Positions 1-12,989 of a stretch of 64,000 bases of DNA are shown piece after piece. Origin of the DNA: Acanthosepion esculentum. Its lineage: Eukaryota > Mollusca > Cephalopoda > Sepiida > Sepiidae. The stretch is taken from positions 75,917,460 to 75,981,459 of the forward strand of contig OZ038485.1 of the NCBI GenBank assembly GCA_964036315.1, read 5' to 3'. The translations under genes and the position numbers were made by a program. The stretch's first letter is position 1, and every line of letters starts with the position of its first letter. Under the pieces are notes generated by a model. The model saw only the letters and a program-made list of their open reading frames with translations, was not told the DNA's origin and searched no databases.

Positions 1-1697
1 TTGTCTCCAGGACCATCTTTGTGGTCTCCAGAAAATATTGGTTATTTTCCATATGTTAAAATGCCTACCTATAAAAAATTGCTAGAATTTCCCTCCCAGA
101 ACACATAGTAATATTATCACAACATATGTCATGAATTTCAAAATCATTTTTAACATACTATCAACCATATATTTTCATAGTTTTACAATTTTGGTAATTT
201 CAAGTAATTTGCCTTTTTATAAGATGGAAGCAATCTTTGACACTTTTATTCAACTGTATGTCATTGATCAAATTTAATGACATTTTCCACTTATTTAATT
301 GAGTATCTGTGTTCTGTTATCTTTTCCCCCACTTTAAAGGATTTTGAAAATGACTCTCAAGGTCAGGCTGATATCTTCTTTGTCCAGAAAAACAAATCAA
401 CTCAAATAGAAATAATAAAAGCTTTTCATTAACAAAAATGTTTAATTTTGTTTTCATTTGTTTGTTTTTTTTCTTTTTTGTTTCCTTTTGTATTTTTAGT
501 TTAAAATAATGATAATAATAATGATTGCTCAAATGACCTAAAAAAGAATGATTTTAAGTATATCTGCCATTTTATATGCTTTGTGGCTGTATGGAAAAGT
601 GGTTGTAATAATTCAGTATTCTTATTAGATGCAATATTAAAGATTCCTTTATGGAAGTCAAATATTAAGGCTATAACTCCAGACTTAAACCAAAAGAATT
701 TTATTTTGGGTTGGAAATTAAAGATTCCTTTAAATCTACATATGTATAAAAGTATATTAAAAAAATAGTTTTATCAGTGAAAATGAAATGAAAAGATTTC
801 AGTTGTGGAAATTATTATTTTTTGTGAGCCATGTCTTAGATATCAATCCTTTATTTCAAATTTATTACTCAGAAGAAATAATGGCACACTTTCCAACTGT
901 TTTTATGTTATGAGGTAAAATCTTAAGTGTTGAGTGTACTGCTTTCTGAACTGGGGTGTTGTGACATTTTAGTATAATTATTCATTTTTTTCTTTAATTA
1001 TTAATTACATCTTTCATTAATTATTTCTTATTATATTTAACTTGACCAACAAAACTTAAATAATGTGTTGCAAAAATTTTATTTTTAAAAGTGTGTCACC
1101 AATGCAAAAATTTAGAAGGCTCTGGTCTAATATAACAAGAATAAACTTGTTCTTTTCTCAAAGTTGAGTGCTTCTCAATTTAAGGTGATGCAAGCACAAT
1201 GTGTGTTAATAGGTATTAGGAGAGGAGGGGATTACAATTCTGACATTAATGAAAAAAAATGTAACAAAGGTTACATTGTTGCTGCCTTTCATTACTGAAT
1301 GTTTAATCTTACCCAGCACTATTAGTTTACATCTACTTGAGATCTTTGCCTCGTCTTATATTTTGCATAATTTTATTAATTCTTTTTCTGAATTTTAATT
1401 TTACTTAATTTCATTAGCATCAAAGTTTGGTGAGCTAATTCAAACATCAAAGGATTTCATGACTGTTCACTGAGAAGGATACTTTTTTCCTAATTGCATT
1501 TAGTTTAATTTCTCTTATTATTTAGCATTGGTAATCCTCCACCTCCTTAATGACATTAGACTCTTCTGTAGAGAATAGAGCCACAGACTCACCACACTGC
1601 TGTTGCTGCTGTGGTCTCTGTAGCAAGTGAGTTTTTACAAGGTGAAGTTGCCAGCTCCATACCCAACAGATTTTGAATTCAGAGTTCTCCTCAACTT
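1..1697. other. AT-rich DNA, no gene recognised
   Basis: Both strands carry only short open frames dense in A/T-coded residues, with no domain motif or convincing splice-flanked exon. There are scattered poly-T and poly-A runs and a small CTG-rich patch near 1600. It is probably intron or intergenic sequence. Confidence 0.6.
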
Positions 1698-1851
1698 GAG
1701 TGGTTGTCAACCGGGGCTAGAGCCAAATCTACCATTTAACCCATAGCTGGGGGTAGTGAAGAGATTGATTCATACCTTTTTCAACAATATTTGTTCAAAA
1801 GTGAATACAATGAATTTGGCATATCAATTCCACTTTCTGTGCTGTCATTGG
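1698..1851 (-). repeat. SINE-like repeat, family B (partial)
   Basis: Read on the minus strand, this matches the copies at 10858-11035 (+), 18075-18261 (-) and 40297-40475 (+). They share an order of conserved blocks: a segment like GGTATGAATC followed by TCTCTTC, a 'TAGGGGTTAA'-like block, then GGGCTCTC and a terminal GGTTGNCAACC block. The better copies begin with tRNA-like A and B box sequences, which suggests a tRNA-derived SINE. This copy is diverged and lacks a clear head. Confidence 0.55.
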
Positions 1852-2188
1852 TAATAATTAAATTGTATTTTGTTTGCAACAGGGTTTTATAAAATTATAA
1901 TATTTACAATAATAATCATGCAATTTAGCAAAGAACAAAAAAATCAATTATGGAATATAAAGGTAACAATTTATCATTATTGTCACATTTGAGACGATCC
2001 TGAAGTGACTTTCAATGTGATTAAAAGAAGTGAATATCTAAGGAAGACATAAAACCATCATATCCCTTCAAGGCATAAGTAATCATAATTATCCACAGAT
2101 TCCTTTTTACTATCTGTGAATTACCTTAGGAATGATAGTGGAGTAGTTTCTTGTTGCCTTCTCTATGGTTTGGAGTTTTCCTTCTTTT

Positions 2189-2260
2189 AGACTGGTTGTC
2201 ATGCAAGGCTAGAGAGTCCAGTTTATGCTACTATTTAACCTATAGCTAACAATAATAATC
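2189..2260 (-). repeat. SINE-like repeat, family B (3' fragment)
   Basis: A short minus-strand fragment with the terminal block of family B: ACTGGTTGTC, then AGAGAGTCC, then the TTTAACCTATAGCTA block. Only the distal end is preserved. Confidence 0.45.
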
Positions 2261-2558
2261 TAAGACATAATGTAGACAATAGTGTTTCTAAAAATCAACT
2301 TTGATCTCCATTCAAAACTAACAGATACTATTGATGTGAAAAACCCCATGAGTACAAATAATAACAAAAATAAAAGCAAATAGAAATATGAATTCAAAAA
2401 CCATAATTGTACAGTTATGTTTCATATCTTCTCAATTTGATCTTTTCTACTCTCTGAATTATGGTTTGTTTCAAGATTGTCTTTAGATTTCCAAAATGAA
2501 GTTTTTACTTTTTGATTTTGTATCTTCTCTGTGTACTCTATCAGTGAAAGTAAATATA

Positions 2559-3452
2559 CAGAATGTGATGGATAAATGGTCAACTAAATTATGCAAAAAT
2601 GAAAATAACACTTACCTCTCATTTTAACAGATATATTTACCAAAATTACACAAAAGTATCTTGAAATACTAAAAAGTAAATTTATTCAATAAAATCACCA
2701 TTGGCTTCAACCACAGCTCCCAGATGAATTTGGAATCTCCTGCAAATTTTCTGGACAGTCTCTTCATTTAAGTTGGTGAATGCTGCCATAATCCTTGCCT
2801 TCAGTTCATCTTTGGTATTACAAGGAGTTTTGTTGGTCTCTTGCTCAAATGCCCTCTCCCAAACATAATAAGCATGGGGGTCACAGTCTGGTGAGTTAGG
2901 TGGCCAGATGTAAAGGGTGATGTGGTCGTAGAAATTGTCTGACAGCTATGACTGGGTTTTCCTGCTTGTGTGGCATGGTACAGAGTCCTGTTGCCAGACA
3001 TAGGATATTCCAGCAGCCACCCTCTTGTCCTAGGATAGCACTACCTCCTCAAGGAACTTGATGTAGGTCTCCATGTTGAGTCTAAGGCTCTCACTAACAC
3101 ATTCGATAGTTCTTTTCTTATCAAAATGATCAGAGTGAGTTTTCCGTTCTGCCGTACCTTTGTAATCACCATTAGACTCCTCCAACTCTTTCTAAATCCT
3201 CTGCACCGTCCTCAGATTCACATCCAAACACTCTGAAATGTTTGTATTGGAGCTTCTGGTGCAAATGCCAAGCAGTACAGCAGGCTCCTTCTAAATTTCG
3301 GGCAGAGTGAATTGTGTCATGGTGCTCTTTTACTCACAGATGTTTCCCAGCTGACTCTATTATACTATGCAGTCAACAAAATCAAAAACAAAACAAAATG
3401 CATGTGTGAAATTAAAAATATAAAATGGTGACAATTTACCCATCACATCCTG
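2559..3452 (-). mobile_element. Mariner-family DNA transposon, internally deleted
   Basis: Imperfect terminal inverted repeats of about 26 bp lie at 2559-2584 (CAGAATGTGATGGATAAAT) and 3427-3452 (reverse complement CAGGATGTGATGGGTAAATT). Each is flanked by TA (2557-2558 and 3453-3454), the target duplication expected of the IS630/Tc1/mariner superfamily. The 894-bp length is shorter than a usual element of about 1.3 kb, and the transposase reading inside is broken. It is a dead copy. Confidence 0.85.
2682..3320 (-). pseudogene. Mariner-like transposase pseudogene
   Basis: The minus-strand translation starts MTQFTLPEI. It continues through an N-terminal helix-turn-helix-like part (CLDVNLRTVQRI) and the catalytic-region motifs VWQQDS, PCHTSRKTQS and WPPNSPD, followed by YYVWE. 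It ends in EANGDFIE and a stop. The QQD and SPD motifs look like the second and third catalytic aspartates of the DDE/D transposase. Four in-frame stops interrupt the reading. The stretch between the N-terminal part and the METYIKFLEE segment is too short, so the segment with the first catalytic aspartate appears deleted. It is non-functional. Confidence 0.85.
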
Positions 3453-3454
3453 TA

Positions 3455-4910
3455 ATAAAGGTTGTCATAGAAACAAGTCCAAATTAATTTGAAATCTACT
3501 GATACTTGTTTGGCCTTACTCAGCTAGCAACACTTGGAGGAACAGAACAGACAAATTGAACATGTTTTTAACATAACTTAGAATTAATTCTGTCTCTGTT
3601 CACATGATTTGAAAATTATTTTCAAGAGTTGCATATACATTCCTTGATAAAGTGTACAGTTGGAAATAGTTATATTTTATTCTTTATACTGGTAAATTTA
3701 CAGATACTTTTGCTTCCAATATGAAATCAGCTTTTCTGCAATGAGATTATTATAATAGAAATACAGCACCTGAAATAGCATCACACAGTATGACATTGGT
3801 AGATCTACACTCTTCCACTGAATAAATTTCATATTTGTCTTTGGAGTAAACAAGTTTGTCTTATGCAACCTCTTCTAGCAACAAACAACAGATCTTAGTA
3901 ATGTATTTTTACTCATATTACCACAAACAATAAATAGAAGCAAAACAATATTTGAACTTTTCTTTTTTGCTTTTGTTGGTGTATTTGCTTTTCCCTCTTA
4001 AATTAAAAGAAAAAAGAAGCACCCGAAAAAAAAGTCTCTAGAGGCCTCTTTTACAGAAGAGATTATCTCACAAATTATAAAAAGAAAAAAATTCAAAATT
4101 AATTTTGCTGCATTTGTCAAATTCAATAAAATTCTTTTTTCTGCAACTGCCGAAATTTCTTTACAAAATCAATCCCAATTATTTTATTCAACTGTTATGT
4201 CATTTTTCTTTTTATTGTTGCTTAGAGCTTTTGAATTCTAATGATTTACATGCTGTTGGTTCCTGTAGAATTGTCATAATATGTTAGTGGTAACTTAGCG
4301 GAAAAACATTAAATTTGAGGTTCTAATTTCAAATGATGTTATGTGTAAAATTTATTACTATAATTAACTTAAGAGCATGGCACAGATTTTATGTCCTTCA
4401 TGGTTAAAAAATAAGCAGCAAGTGCCTAAGAGATTATTATGTCTTTTTTGTACAATGTCAAACTAGTGAATCTTAATATATTTTAGTGACACTCATTTTG
4501 AACAATCCCATTTCATATCAACAAAGAAATCATTTATTTTATCAAATATTTATTTTTTTAATTATTCCTTTTCTTCTACTGTAATCTTTTACACACAACT
4601 ACCATACACTTAAATTAAGAATTTTAGAAAATTTGTATAAGAAAATATTTAATGAATAGTTTTTGTATTTAAAAGATTTTCTCAATATTGGTTAATTAAC
4701 AGGCTTTCAAGTGTTATCAGTTTTTGCTTCAGGATTTGAAGTGTAACAAGGGAAAAGTTTCACACCCTCTGTTCTTTAGATCAACTTGTTCTAGTGATAA
4801 AGAATCAATACAACTGCAAGTAAAGTAGTACAGCCTACTAGGCTATTGTCCCATGGGACAATTCTGTGTGGAGAACATGGAGCCTTAAAACTAACCATAG
4901 AGAATCTCCT
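3455..4910. other. AT-rich DNA, no gene recognised
   Basis: No open frame resembles a known protein. The stretch is A/T-rich with runs such as the poly-A near 4010-4035. Nothing further is supported. Confidence 0.6.
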
Positions 4911-5190
4911 GTGTCAGTAGCCTAGTGTTGGTTTGTGAATTCAGTCCTTGGGTTGGGCAGTATATACTTGGACAGTAGAAATGGGATAAGCAGTACTAAA
5001 TAAGAACTAGATCAGATATCCTTAGACCTCGACAATAGAACAAGAACAATCTACCCCTATAGATGAAATAAAAGTTACAGTTTGAAATTCCCTGTAGGTT
5101 ACTCTGATGAAAGCAAGAGGTCACAACAACCAAAATGTTGTAATAATAACAATAAAGATGAGGACAAGAATAGTCCAAATATAAATAATA
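4911..5190 (+). repeat. SINE-like repeat, family A, with hammerhead-like tail
   Basis: This aligns by eye with 53860-54158 (+) and 23991-24215 (-). Shared blocks in order are a tRNA-like B-box region (GTGAATTCAGTCC) followed by TTGGGCAGT, an AGCAGTACTA block, an AGAACAATCTACCCC block, AATTCCCTGTAGGTTACTCTG, and a distal AAAGATGAGGACAA end. The CTGATGA at 5104-5110, followed by CCAAAATGTTGT, resembles the core of a hammerhead ribozyme. This copy is diverged and the tRNA-like head is weak. Confidence 0.6.
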
Positions 5191-6489
5191 ACTCTTCATC
5201 GGACAGAAATTAAAAATAATTGTCAATATGCCACATAAAGTGGTTTAGAATTTCTATTACAGTTCCCAAACTAAATTCATAAAATGTAAATTTTTATATT
5301 ATTGATTATTCATACGTATTTGTTTAATTTTGATTAAATATGTTTGAAGTAAATTGAATTGGAAGGATAATAATAATGAAGATTTATCCTGAAGGAACAA
5401 AATTGAATTGTAAATTGCAACAAGAAATTCCAGCATTCTTTAGTTTGCTTTGAAATATGAGAAATTTGGTTTTATTTGATTTTCGAGCATATTAACTTTT
5501 AAATATTGTCATAAAATGTTTTTCTTACTTTTTAACTGAATGTTTATATTGTTAAAAATAATTATAATAAAAATCATTATTATTGATTATGAATTGTTCT
5601 AGGTAATCATTTTGGATTGACATTTTTATTCTCATCCAATTAAATCATTTTGCAGAAAATGAAAACTTACTATGAACTGGAAAATATAAGTTTAGATATT
5701 TTATTATATAACAAACATTTAAAACAAAGTGGAAAATGATGGCTTTTTTTACTTATGTTTCTATATATATTTAACATACAAAATAATTTGGCTGATTTGG
5801 TTTAAGAATGAGATGGTTGCAGACAGCCAGGCTGGATCCATGAGTTTTTATCTTCCTGTTGGTTACTTTATTGATACCAGATGAATGGAACCAGTGCATG
5901 CAGGTATATCAGTATTAAATTAGTAAATAACTTCACGACAAAATTTACTTTTTAAAATTGGCATTTTTTTTAAATTATTTGATTTGTGGTTTCTGTTAAG
6001 AGAAAAATTGTGGTTTATTTCATATGAATTGCTTTAAAAAAATGAGATGCAAGCTAACAAATTTTAAAAATCCTTTTCTTTTTTTATAGTAATTTCATCC
6101 CAAACAAGGTGATAAATCCACAAAGATGCAAGGGGTTACTGGGAGGGGAAGAGAATGAGAAAACTTTAGTGAGGAGAAATGGTAATAAAAGAACAGGATT
6201 CAACAAGATAGAAGATGGCGATTGGCATTGCATTTAAATTTTTGAAGATTGGAGGTGGTAGGGAAGCAAGAGACCAGAAGAGAGTTCCAGAGGTGAAACG
6301 TAAGAAAAGGAACACTCTAAGTGAGAATACAACTTAATGTTACATCTAGTTATTTCAACAGTAAAACATTGAGACCTAGTTGTCAATCTAGTAATATGCT
6401 TAAATTCACATGGTCAAAGCATGAAGGAGGAGTGCACATTAGAACAACTGCCATGAAAATATTTATGGAAAAGACAGGGAGAAGACATG
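5191..6489. other. AT-rich DNA, no gene recognised
   Basis: Runs of short A/T-rich frames only. The purine-rich interval around 6120-6330 has slightly higher GC but no recognisable coding motif. Confidence 0.55.
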
Positions 6490-7485
6490 TTACAGTAGTG
6501 GAAAAATGACTGAAGTCAAGATGCCAGGACAGGACTGATAATATTTCAGACCCTTTTTGAATGTTGTTGAGAATCTCAAGATATATAACCAGAACACCAG
6601 AGCAGATCTAGCAGCAATATTCAAGGCACTGATGAATGCTAGATTCATAAATGTGCAAGATGGATTGTGGCAAAAAAAATTGCCTGGTATGTCACCATGA
6701 ACCAACCTAGCAATTGATCACTCCACTTCATGTCAGTGGAAAATGTGAGACCAAGAAGGTGCAATGAGTTGCTCTCCTGGAGGTTAGCATCAGCCATGCT
6801 GATGGAAGACAAAATTGGTTCTCTATGATGACTAAAAGATATCTGTTTTGTTTTGGAGATGTTAAAATTTGCAACCCATTTCTTACCCAAGTTAACAACT
6901 GATTGGAGGTAATTTTTGAGATATGCTGCCAGTTTTACTTTGTTGAACCTAACAGACTTACTATTAAGACAGAAGTAAATAGTTGTGTCATCAGCATATA
7001 TACCTAATTGGGAACTCATGACATCATTGATGAAGATAAACAACATATGTCCAATGATCTCTGGATTAATATGAAATGATCCAGAAGTGTGACAGTTCAT
7101 CATCAGCTTTATTACCTGATTTGTTAAGAACAGTTGAATTAAGTCAAATATCCAGCCAGAGACAATATAGCCCTTGAACTTGTGGAGAAGACCAGCTCTG
7201 TCAAATAACTTAAATGTATCTAAAGCCACAGCTGAGCCTCACTGTTTTTATCTAGAGCTTGATAGACAAATTCAGTAATAACAGTTAACACATAGGCCCA
7301 TTGACCTAGAAAAACCTAGCCATATTGTTTATCTGAAAGAAGGCAATGTGAAGTGAGATACTTAACCAATTTAAACTTGATTAGAGCCTCTAGTACTTTG
7401 CTAAACAGAGGTAAAAGATTAATAGTGTGATAATTTGAGGGATCAGAATGTTTACCAGAGTTCTTATATATTTTAGATTACAAAG
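6490..7485 (-). mobile_element. CR1/Jockey-like LINE fragment (reverse transcriptase)
   Basis: Read on the minus strand, this covers reverse transcriptase motifs. Near 7440 there is a segment like SDPSNYHTINLLPLFSKVLE, the usual 'YRPISLL' region. It is followed by ALDTFKLFDRAGLLHKFKGY, FINDVMSSQLGIYADDTTIY with an intact catalytic YADD (about 6990), and KKWVANFNISKTKQISF. One intact frame runs 7229-6645. The upstream part needs a frame change and passes a stop, and the usual GVPQGS region is altered. It is truncated at both ends and shares a family with 12990-14195 and 60425-60755. No host gene is implied. Confidence 0.85.
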
Positions 7486-8008
7486 ACATATATTCTGCCT
7501 GCTTTGTATTAGAATTCCAATAGTTATCAATTCAATATTCTACGTAATTAAATGATAAAAATATGGAATATAGAAAATAAAATAGACACAATAAACGCTA
7601 TATGTATGTATATATGTGTATGTGTGCGTGTGTGTGTAAACTTCTGCAAAACAATTTTTTCAGAGTGAATTGAAAAGTTATGATTTTAAAGAATTTTTAT
7701 CTTACAAAAACATAATGATTTGTCCTTCCAGTCATTTTGTTCTATGTTATTTATAGCAGCTGTAATAAGATTATTTTTTAAGAAAATTAATAAAAGTGAT
7801 CAGTATATATGTATAGACTATAAATTGGAAGTAACTGTGATAATATTGAATGACATTGGTAATTAATACAAGCATAAAACTAAATAATTCCATTTATATT
7901 ATTAATGTCAGTTATAATAATTACTATTAATATATTATTACTATTATGAAATCAATATTAAAAAATAATCTCCTAAAGCAAGCAAAACAGCTTATAGAAA
8001 ACTTTAAA

Positions 8009-8071
<63 letters not shown>

Positions 8072-8280
8072 GAATGATAAAATTTTGTAAATTGAATAAT
8101 CAAAGTAAATAATATTAAAAAGTGATTTAGAATACTACTGCTATGAATGATGCTAAGAAATATATTTTTTAATCTATTATATATTAATTTTAATATGTTA
8201 TATAATGGATTATTTAAAAAGATAATTTTGACAGATGTTTAAAGATATTAGGATTATCTATTTTATTTTTAACTTTAATG
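7486..8280. repeat. Microsatellite-rich AT DNA
   Basis: Contains a (TATG/TG)n stretch at about 7600-7638 and an (AT)n run at 8014-8067. The remainder is extremely A/T-rich with no coding signal. Confidence 0.8.
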
Positions 8281-9310
8281 AATTTTCCCTAGTTGAGGTC
8301 CATTCAAAAGGATTAAGCCACTCTCAAATACAACTATTTTATACAGATATGTTATACTCACTTATGTTGGCTGGATGTCGACGCTAAGAAAGCAAAATAC
8401 AAAATAAAAAAAAGTCATTTTCTGTGCAGGAGTTCTGAGCATCAGATCTACTTCACAAAACAAATCCCCCAAAAAAAACAAAATCAAATACAATAGCTAA
8501 TCACTAACATTCCCACTAACCCTTGGGACCACCAGATTTGGTTAAAAGAAAGCCCAATGACCAACACAATAGCAGGGCAAGAGGCCACCTTTTGACATGC
8601 AAGTGTGCTGTTGCCGTCACCGCCATGATTGTCTCTCTCATCACCACTATGATCTCACCTAAGCTTCACTAATCTCACCTGACTCATCACATGTAGCTGA
8701 CAGGTCAGCTTTGAGACCACTGGGCTCCTAATGCTTCCACCTGTGATTTCAAACACCATAACTTTTTCACTATCCAGCTCCAGTGACTCCATTTCATTGA
8801 TACCACATTTGACTAGAGACCAACAGAGACATGCTGCTTGATCAACATTCACTATCCACTCCAGGCCACCTTCATCACCACCACCATGAACTATGTCAAC
8901 CCCACCAACATACCTTACCAGTAGTTTGGCTCAATACTTTGGCTTTGTCACACAACTGCCAGACCATCATACACCTCACTGGTGCCAATTTCAACCCTAA
9001 AAAAGGCATACATCAAACCCCATCAATGACACAAAACTTGGCATCACTAATCTGCTTCAGACCTATCCTTTGACACCAAACATGACCTCAACCAACCAAT
9101 CCAAGAAATCAGTCAACTCCCAACCCTGCCAACAACACCTTTACACCTAATCGGATCCCTTACTAACAATTGAAGAACCACATATGACCAATTTTGCCAC
9201 TTTTCAAACAACTATGTACATATTCTGAATTTTGACCAATACATGTTGTTGAAATCTTAATCATTGCTTGTTCCTTTCTTTTGCAACCAAATGCTCGGTA
9301 TAACAGACTT
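8281..9310. other. GC-richer, C/A-rich block of unknown nature
   Basis: This kilobase has much more C than its surroundings and strong strand asymmetry. The plus strand is rich in CAC, CCA and CAA, for example the CACCACCACC at about 8876. The longest plus-strand frame (8831-9073) has a His-rich composition coming from CAC triplets. I do not recognise a family, LTR or TIR. The abrupt composition change suggests an old inserted repeat. Confidence 0.4.
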
Positions 9311-10857
9311 TTAATTGTTTTCCTCTCAGTAACACAAACCTCAAATCGAGATCTTTCACTATAATGTTATGTCTGGGATATGATTTTCATTATTCATTCT
9401 TTCAAGACTTGAGTAATTAAGGTTTATTATCAGATGTTAATTTTTTGTTGGTTTGATAGTGAAACAACACTAGAAATACACTATTTACACTTATCAATTC
9501 ATTACATACGGAATCTGTGATAATAAGGTTAAGTAAATATTAATAATAATAGAATAAATATTTATAATTCATTGAAATCGTATATAAACAATCCTACTAA
9601 AACATTTGTACTAACAAAATCTTATATTTCACATGAATCATATTTGAGTTCATTTTCAATTATTTCAATTATTTTTAACCAGATGCTGCATGTCCTAAAG
9701 AGGAGAGAAAATTTGATTCATTATGCAGTCTTTCAGCACCTTCATATCCTTCAGCTTCCAGTCTCTCCCTTTTACAAAAATACATTAAAGACAAGATAAA
9801 CTCATTGTTTTAGAAATTTTTTATATCCTTAATGACTGGTGCATAATCGAGCTGATAAATGATGGCTGGATCTAGCCTGATTCATTTCTTTTTAAGAACA
9901 ATTTTATTTGAAATTATCAGAAGGCACTTCTATAATAAGATTGCCTTACCATTATTCTTCATAACTGGATGATGATTACAACAAATTTCATTGATGGATG
10001 AAGAGAGCTACGCATGATGGATATGCTACAGAAGGCATAACTCAAAAATATAACAGCCAGCAGCAGTCTGTTGCAGTTTCATAAATGGATTTTGCTTGTC
10101 TCATTCCATATGTGCCACAGAAGATCATGAAATCAAGTTTGTGGGTCACTTCCTGGCAGGTTGAGGTCCACCTTAAACAAGTTCACACCATCACCATTTT
10201 CTCGTACTCTGATTTTCTTTAACCACCAACCAACTCTTGCAAAGCCAAACAACAACAACAGGGAATGGATGACAGGTTTTGGCAAAAATGGAATCACCTC
10301 GTCCTGAACATGCATGTTGGCAGTGAATTTAGCCATCATCAGAAAGGAAGTGATCAGCAAAGAAGAAATTAAATTCTTGGATACAAGATGAAGCTGATGA
10401 TTCTTTATAGTGAGACTATTATATTAATTGTTCATGGAAATGTTTTTTAAGGAGATTTAATTATGTTTTTGTTTTTACTTCCATAATTCACCATGAAAGT
10501 TTTCACTACTCAACAATATTATAATCCAAAATCAAAATAATTTACTGCCTATAAAATTGAGGAATTCATGGGTTAAATTTGACATGTGTGTATTTAACAA
10601 TAAATCTATTTTTCGCCAACAATTCATTCTTTCAATGAAATTGACAGTATGGTAAGGAAAAACATAATTAATTACTGTAAAAAAGTCCCCAAATCTAGTC
10701 AATATCTTTCAAATTTACACAAGGATTATCCTGGAATTATCAAAATAAAGAACATTTACTTTTCATTAAAATTATTTAGAATCATGGCATCTTGTACATT
10801 TGGAATTAATTGTTTATTGAAATTTCTTGATTATTTAATGACCACTACAAAATCTCA
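9311..10857. other. No gene recognised
   Basis: Mixed A/T-rich sequence. A moderately GC-richer patch at 10010-10370 contains a 75-codon minus-strand frame without recognisable motifs. It may be an old repeat, but nothing identifies it. Confidence 0.5.
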
Positions 10858-11035
10858 AGTGCATTGTGGAATAAGTGATATAAGCTCAGAATGAGAACAT
10901 GAAGAGCCAAGTTCGAATTCCAGTTAAATTTATTATATTCTCATATGCACAAATACCGTTGGGAAAGGTATGAATCCATTTCTTCTTGAATAGCAGGACA
11001 GACTGAGTTCTTTAACCTTGGTTGGCAACCAGTCT
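10858..11035 (+). repeat. SINE-like repeat, family B
   Basis: Plus-strand copy with a tRNA-like B box (AAGTTCGAATTCC at about 10910). The body block is AAATACCGTTGGGAAAGGTATGAATCC-like, followed by TTCTTCTTGAATAGCAGG and the terminal GTTGGCAACCAGTCT. It matches the copies at 18075-18261 and 40297-40475. Confidence 0.6.
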
Positions 11036-11630
11036 ACCACAGAAAGAAATGGCAGCGTACTACAGGAAAAAAATCTGCCTCATCAGTTGTGTATGACATA
11101 TGGCTCTTAATTGACTGACTGACAAAACCTCAAAGGTAAAAGCTAGAATAAACAAATTGTGTTTTTAAATTGTGATAAGGTTATAGTGCATCTTTCAGCC
11201 AGATCAAAAATATTTAATTAAGTAATCAACAGTTTTCGCTTTTAGTCTGAATCAATCTTTATGGCTCATAATAATATTGATTCTTAAAGAATTTACAAAG
11301 TTAATTATGTAATGAAGAAAATAGAAACATTTATAAAATATATTTGTAAAATAAATGATTAATAAGCAGGAATCAAGTTATGAAAGATAACTAGTTCATA
11401 TTTAATGTTGATATTAACTTAATAAAATCTACTAATGTTTTTAATTGTCTTGCAAATAAAGGAATTTTTTTTTTAATTAAATAAAAAAGTGCACAAAATT
11501 AGACTGCAGTAGTCAGGTTGATTTCTCCCTCCTTCACTTGTAGAAATGGGTTCAGCCAGATGGCATATATAGTAAAGGTTGTGTAGCTGTGCCTGCAAGG
11601 AATACAGACAGAATTTAACATTGTTTGACT
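11036..11630. other. AT-rich DNA, no gene recognised
   Basis: No coding motif or repeat that I recognise. The Tc1-like fragment begins just after this stretch. Confidence 0.5.
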
Positions 11631-11635
11631 GCACA

Positions 11636-11880
11636 ATGTTTGTTGGAGTCAGAAAGATAAGGCAATCTGTCTCTGAGGTTGTAACTGTTCTAAGTTTTTC
11701 TCAGGCAACAGTAATAAGACTATGGCAGAAGTATGTGAATTCTATACAGATATGAGAATGCCGATGAAAACTGTATGCAGTGACATGTGATACAAGAGGA
11801 GGACCACTGGCAAATGATAAGGATAGTAACCATCTAACAAAGGGAAATATTGCATCAAATGCTATCCTAGTTCAATGCTG
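11636..11880 (+). pseudogene. Tc1-like transposase fragment (N-terminal DNA-binding part)
   Basis: An open frame from an ATG at 11636 reads MFVGVRKIRQSVSEVVTVLS and then FSQATVIRLWQKYVNS before a stop. This is the arrangement of the first helix-turn-helix of Tc1-like transposases (SVSE...FSQATV). After the stop the same region reads GGPLANDKDSNHLTKGNIAS, matching the 'GRP..LTDRDER.L.R' second-helix segment of Tc1 proteins. No catalytic domain follows, so this is a relic. TIRs were not found. Confidence 0.55.
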
Positions 11881-12244
11881 GTGCTGCTCAACCCATTAGT
11901 CATACAACTATACAACATTCTCTGTATTTCATTAGATTTTATAGTCCACAGCCAACTAAGGTACTATTATTGATACCATGACATCAGTCACTTATCACAT
12001 AGTTATTGACTGAGTTTTGATCTAACATTTTCCCTGTATAATTAATATTCAATCTATATGAATAGTATTCACTACTGAATTAAGTGCTTATGTCAAAAAA
12101 TGTTTCTTGTATAAAATAAATGTTTTTTTCATCATTAGGATATAGACTTATTGATGTATTTACATAAATATTAATGTTCATAAATTTTAAACTATTTCAC
12201 TTTTTCAAATTGTAATCCTAACTTGTTTGTATTTTATCCTACTT
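11881..12244. other. AT-rich DNA, no gene recognised
   Basis: No recognisable motif. It may include the decayed remainder of the upstream Tc1-like element. Confidence 0.45.
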
Positions 12245-12720
12245 TTTTATGTATTGTGTCCCCCCAGGATGTATGCAATCATGACTTTTCACAACTTCCC
12301 ATCCCGTGTAACTCTTTGTCTTTCTGTTATTTCTCCTAAGCCATGTTTCACCATCCATGTACTCAAGTTAATTTAGTTTTATGCATTGTCTTCCTCTGTC
12401 TCATGAGTATCAGATTTTCCAAGCCCTCCTTCTTCATTATATGCCCTACAAACTGTCTTTTCCTGATGTTAAGTATTAGTTTCTTTTTTGTTTCCATTTT
12501 CAAATTTTGTCATTACTTACATGGTCGGTCCACAGTGTCCTCAGCATCCTTCTATAGACCCACATTTCTGTTACTTAGGGGGTCTCCTTTTCATCTTTGA
12601 GGCGATCATCCAGTACTGGCCATACAAGAGGACAGATATCGCATAGCAATTTAGTAATGTTTTCCTTGATTCTAGTGAAATTTTCCTATTTCTTAGTACA
12701 TTGCTCAGGAAAGTGATTTT
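12245..12720 (-). mobile_element. RTE-like LINE fragment (3' end)
   Basis: Read on the minus strand, the sequence gives YRRMLRTLWTDHVSN, then a broken LILNIRK-like block and a distal MDGETWLRRNN segment. This is the layout of the C-terminal end of RTE-like LINE ORFs (RRML...WTDHVSN...IRKRQ..F.GHIM). It resembles the better preserved copy at 46570-46880. Several stops and frame changes are present. Confidence 0.6.
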
Positions 12721-12989
12721 TGTGCTAGTAGAGATGTATTAGTAGAGGCAAATTTATTCAGATAAACAGCAATATTATTTTTTTATAATGCTTAAGGTAT
12801 GAATTATTTCTTATAATAATGATGTTTACAAATAAATAGTGTCATTTCCTGACTCTGTTTACTACTATTTTTGTTTATTTCCAAAATGGAAAAGTTATGA
12901 CAACAAAATTTATTTAGCCATATCATGACTAAACAAATTTTATTGTCACAGTTATAGACAACAAGAAGTTAATAATATAATAAATTGAC

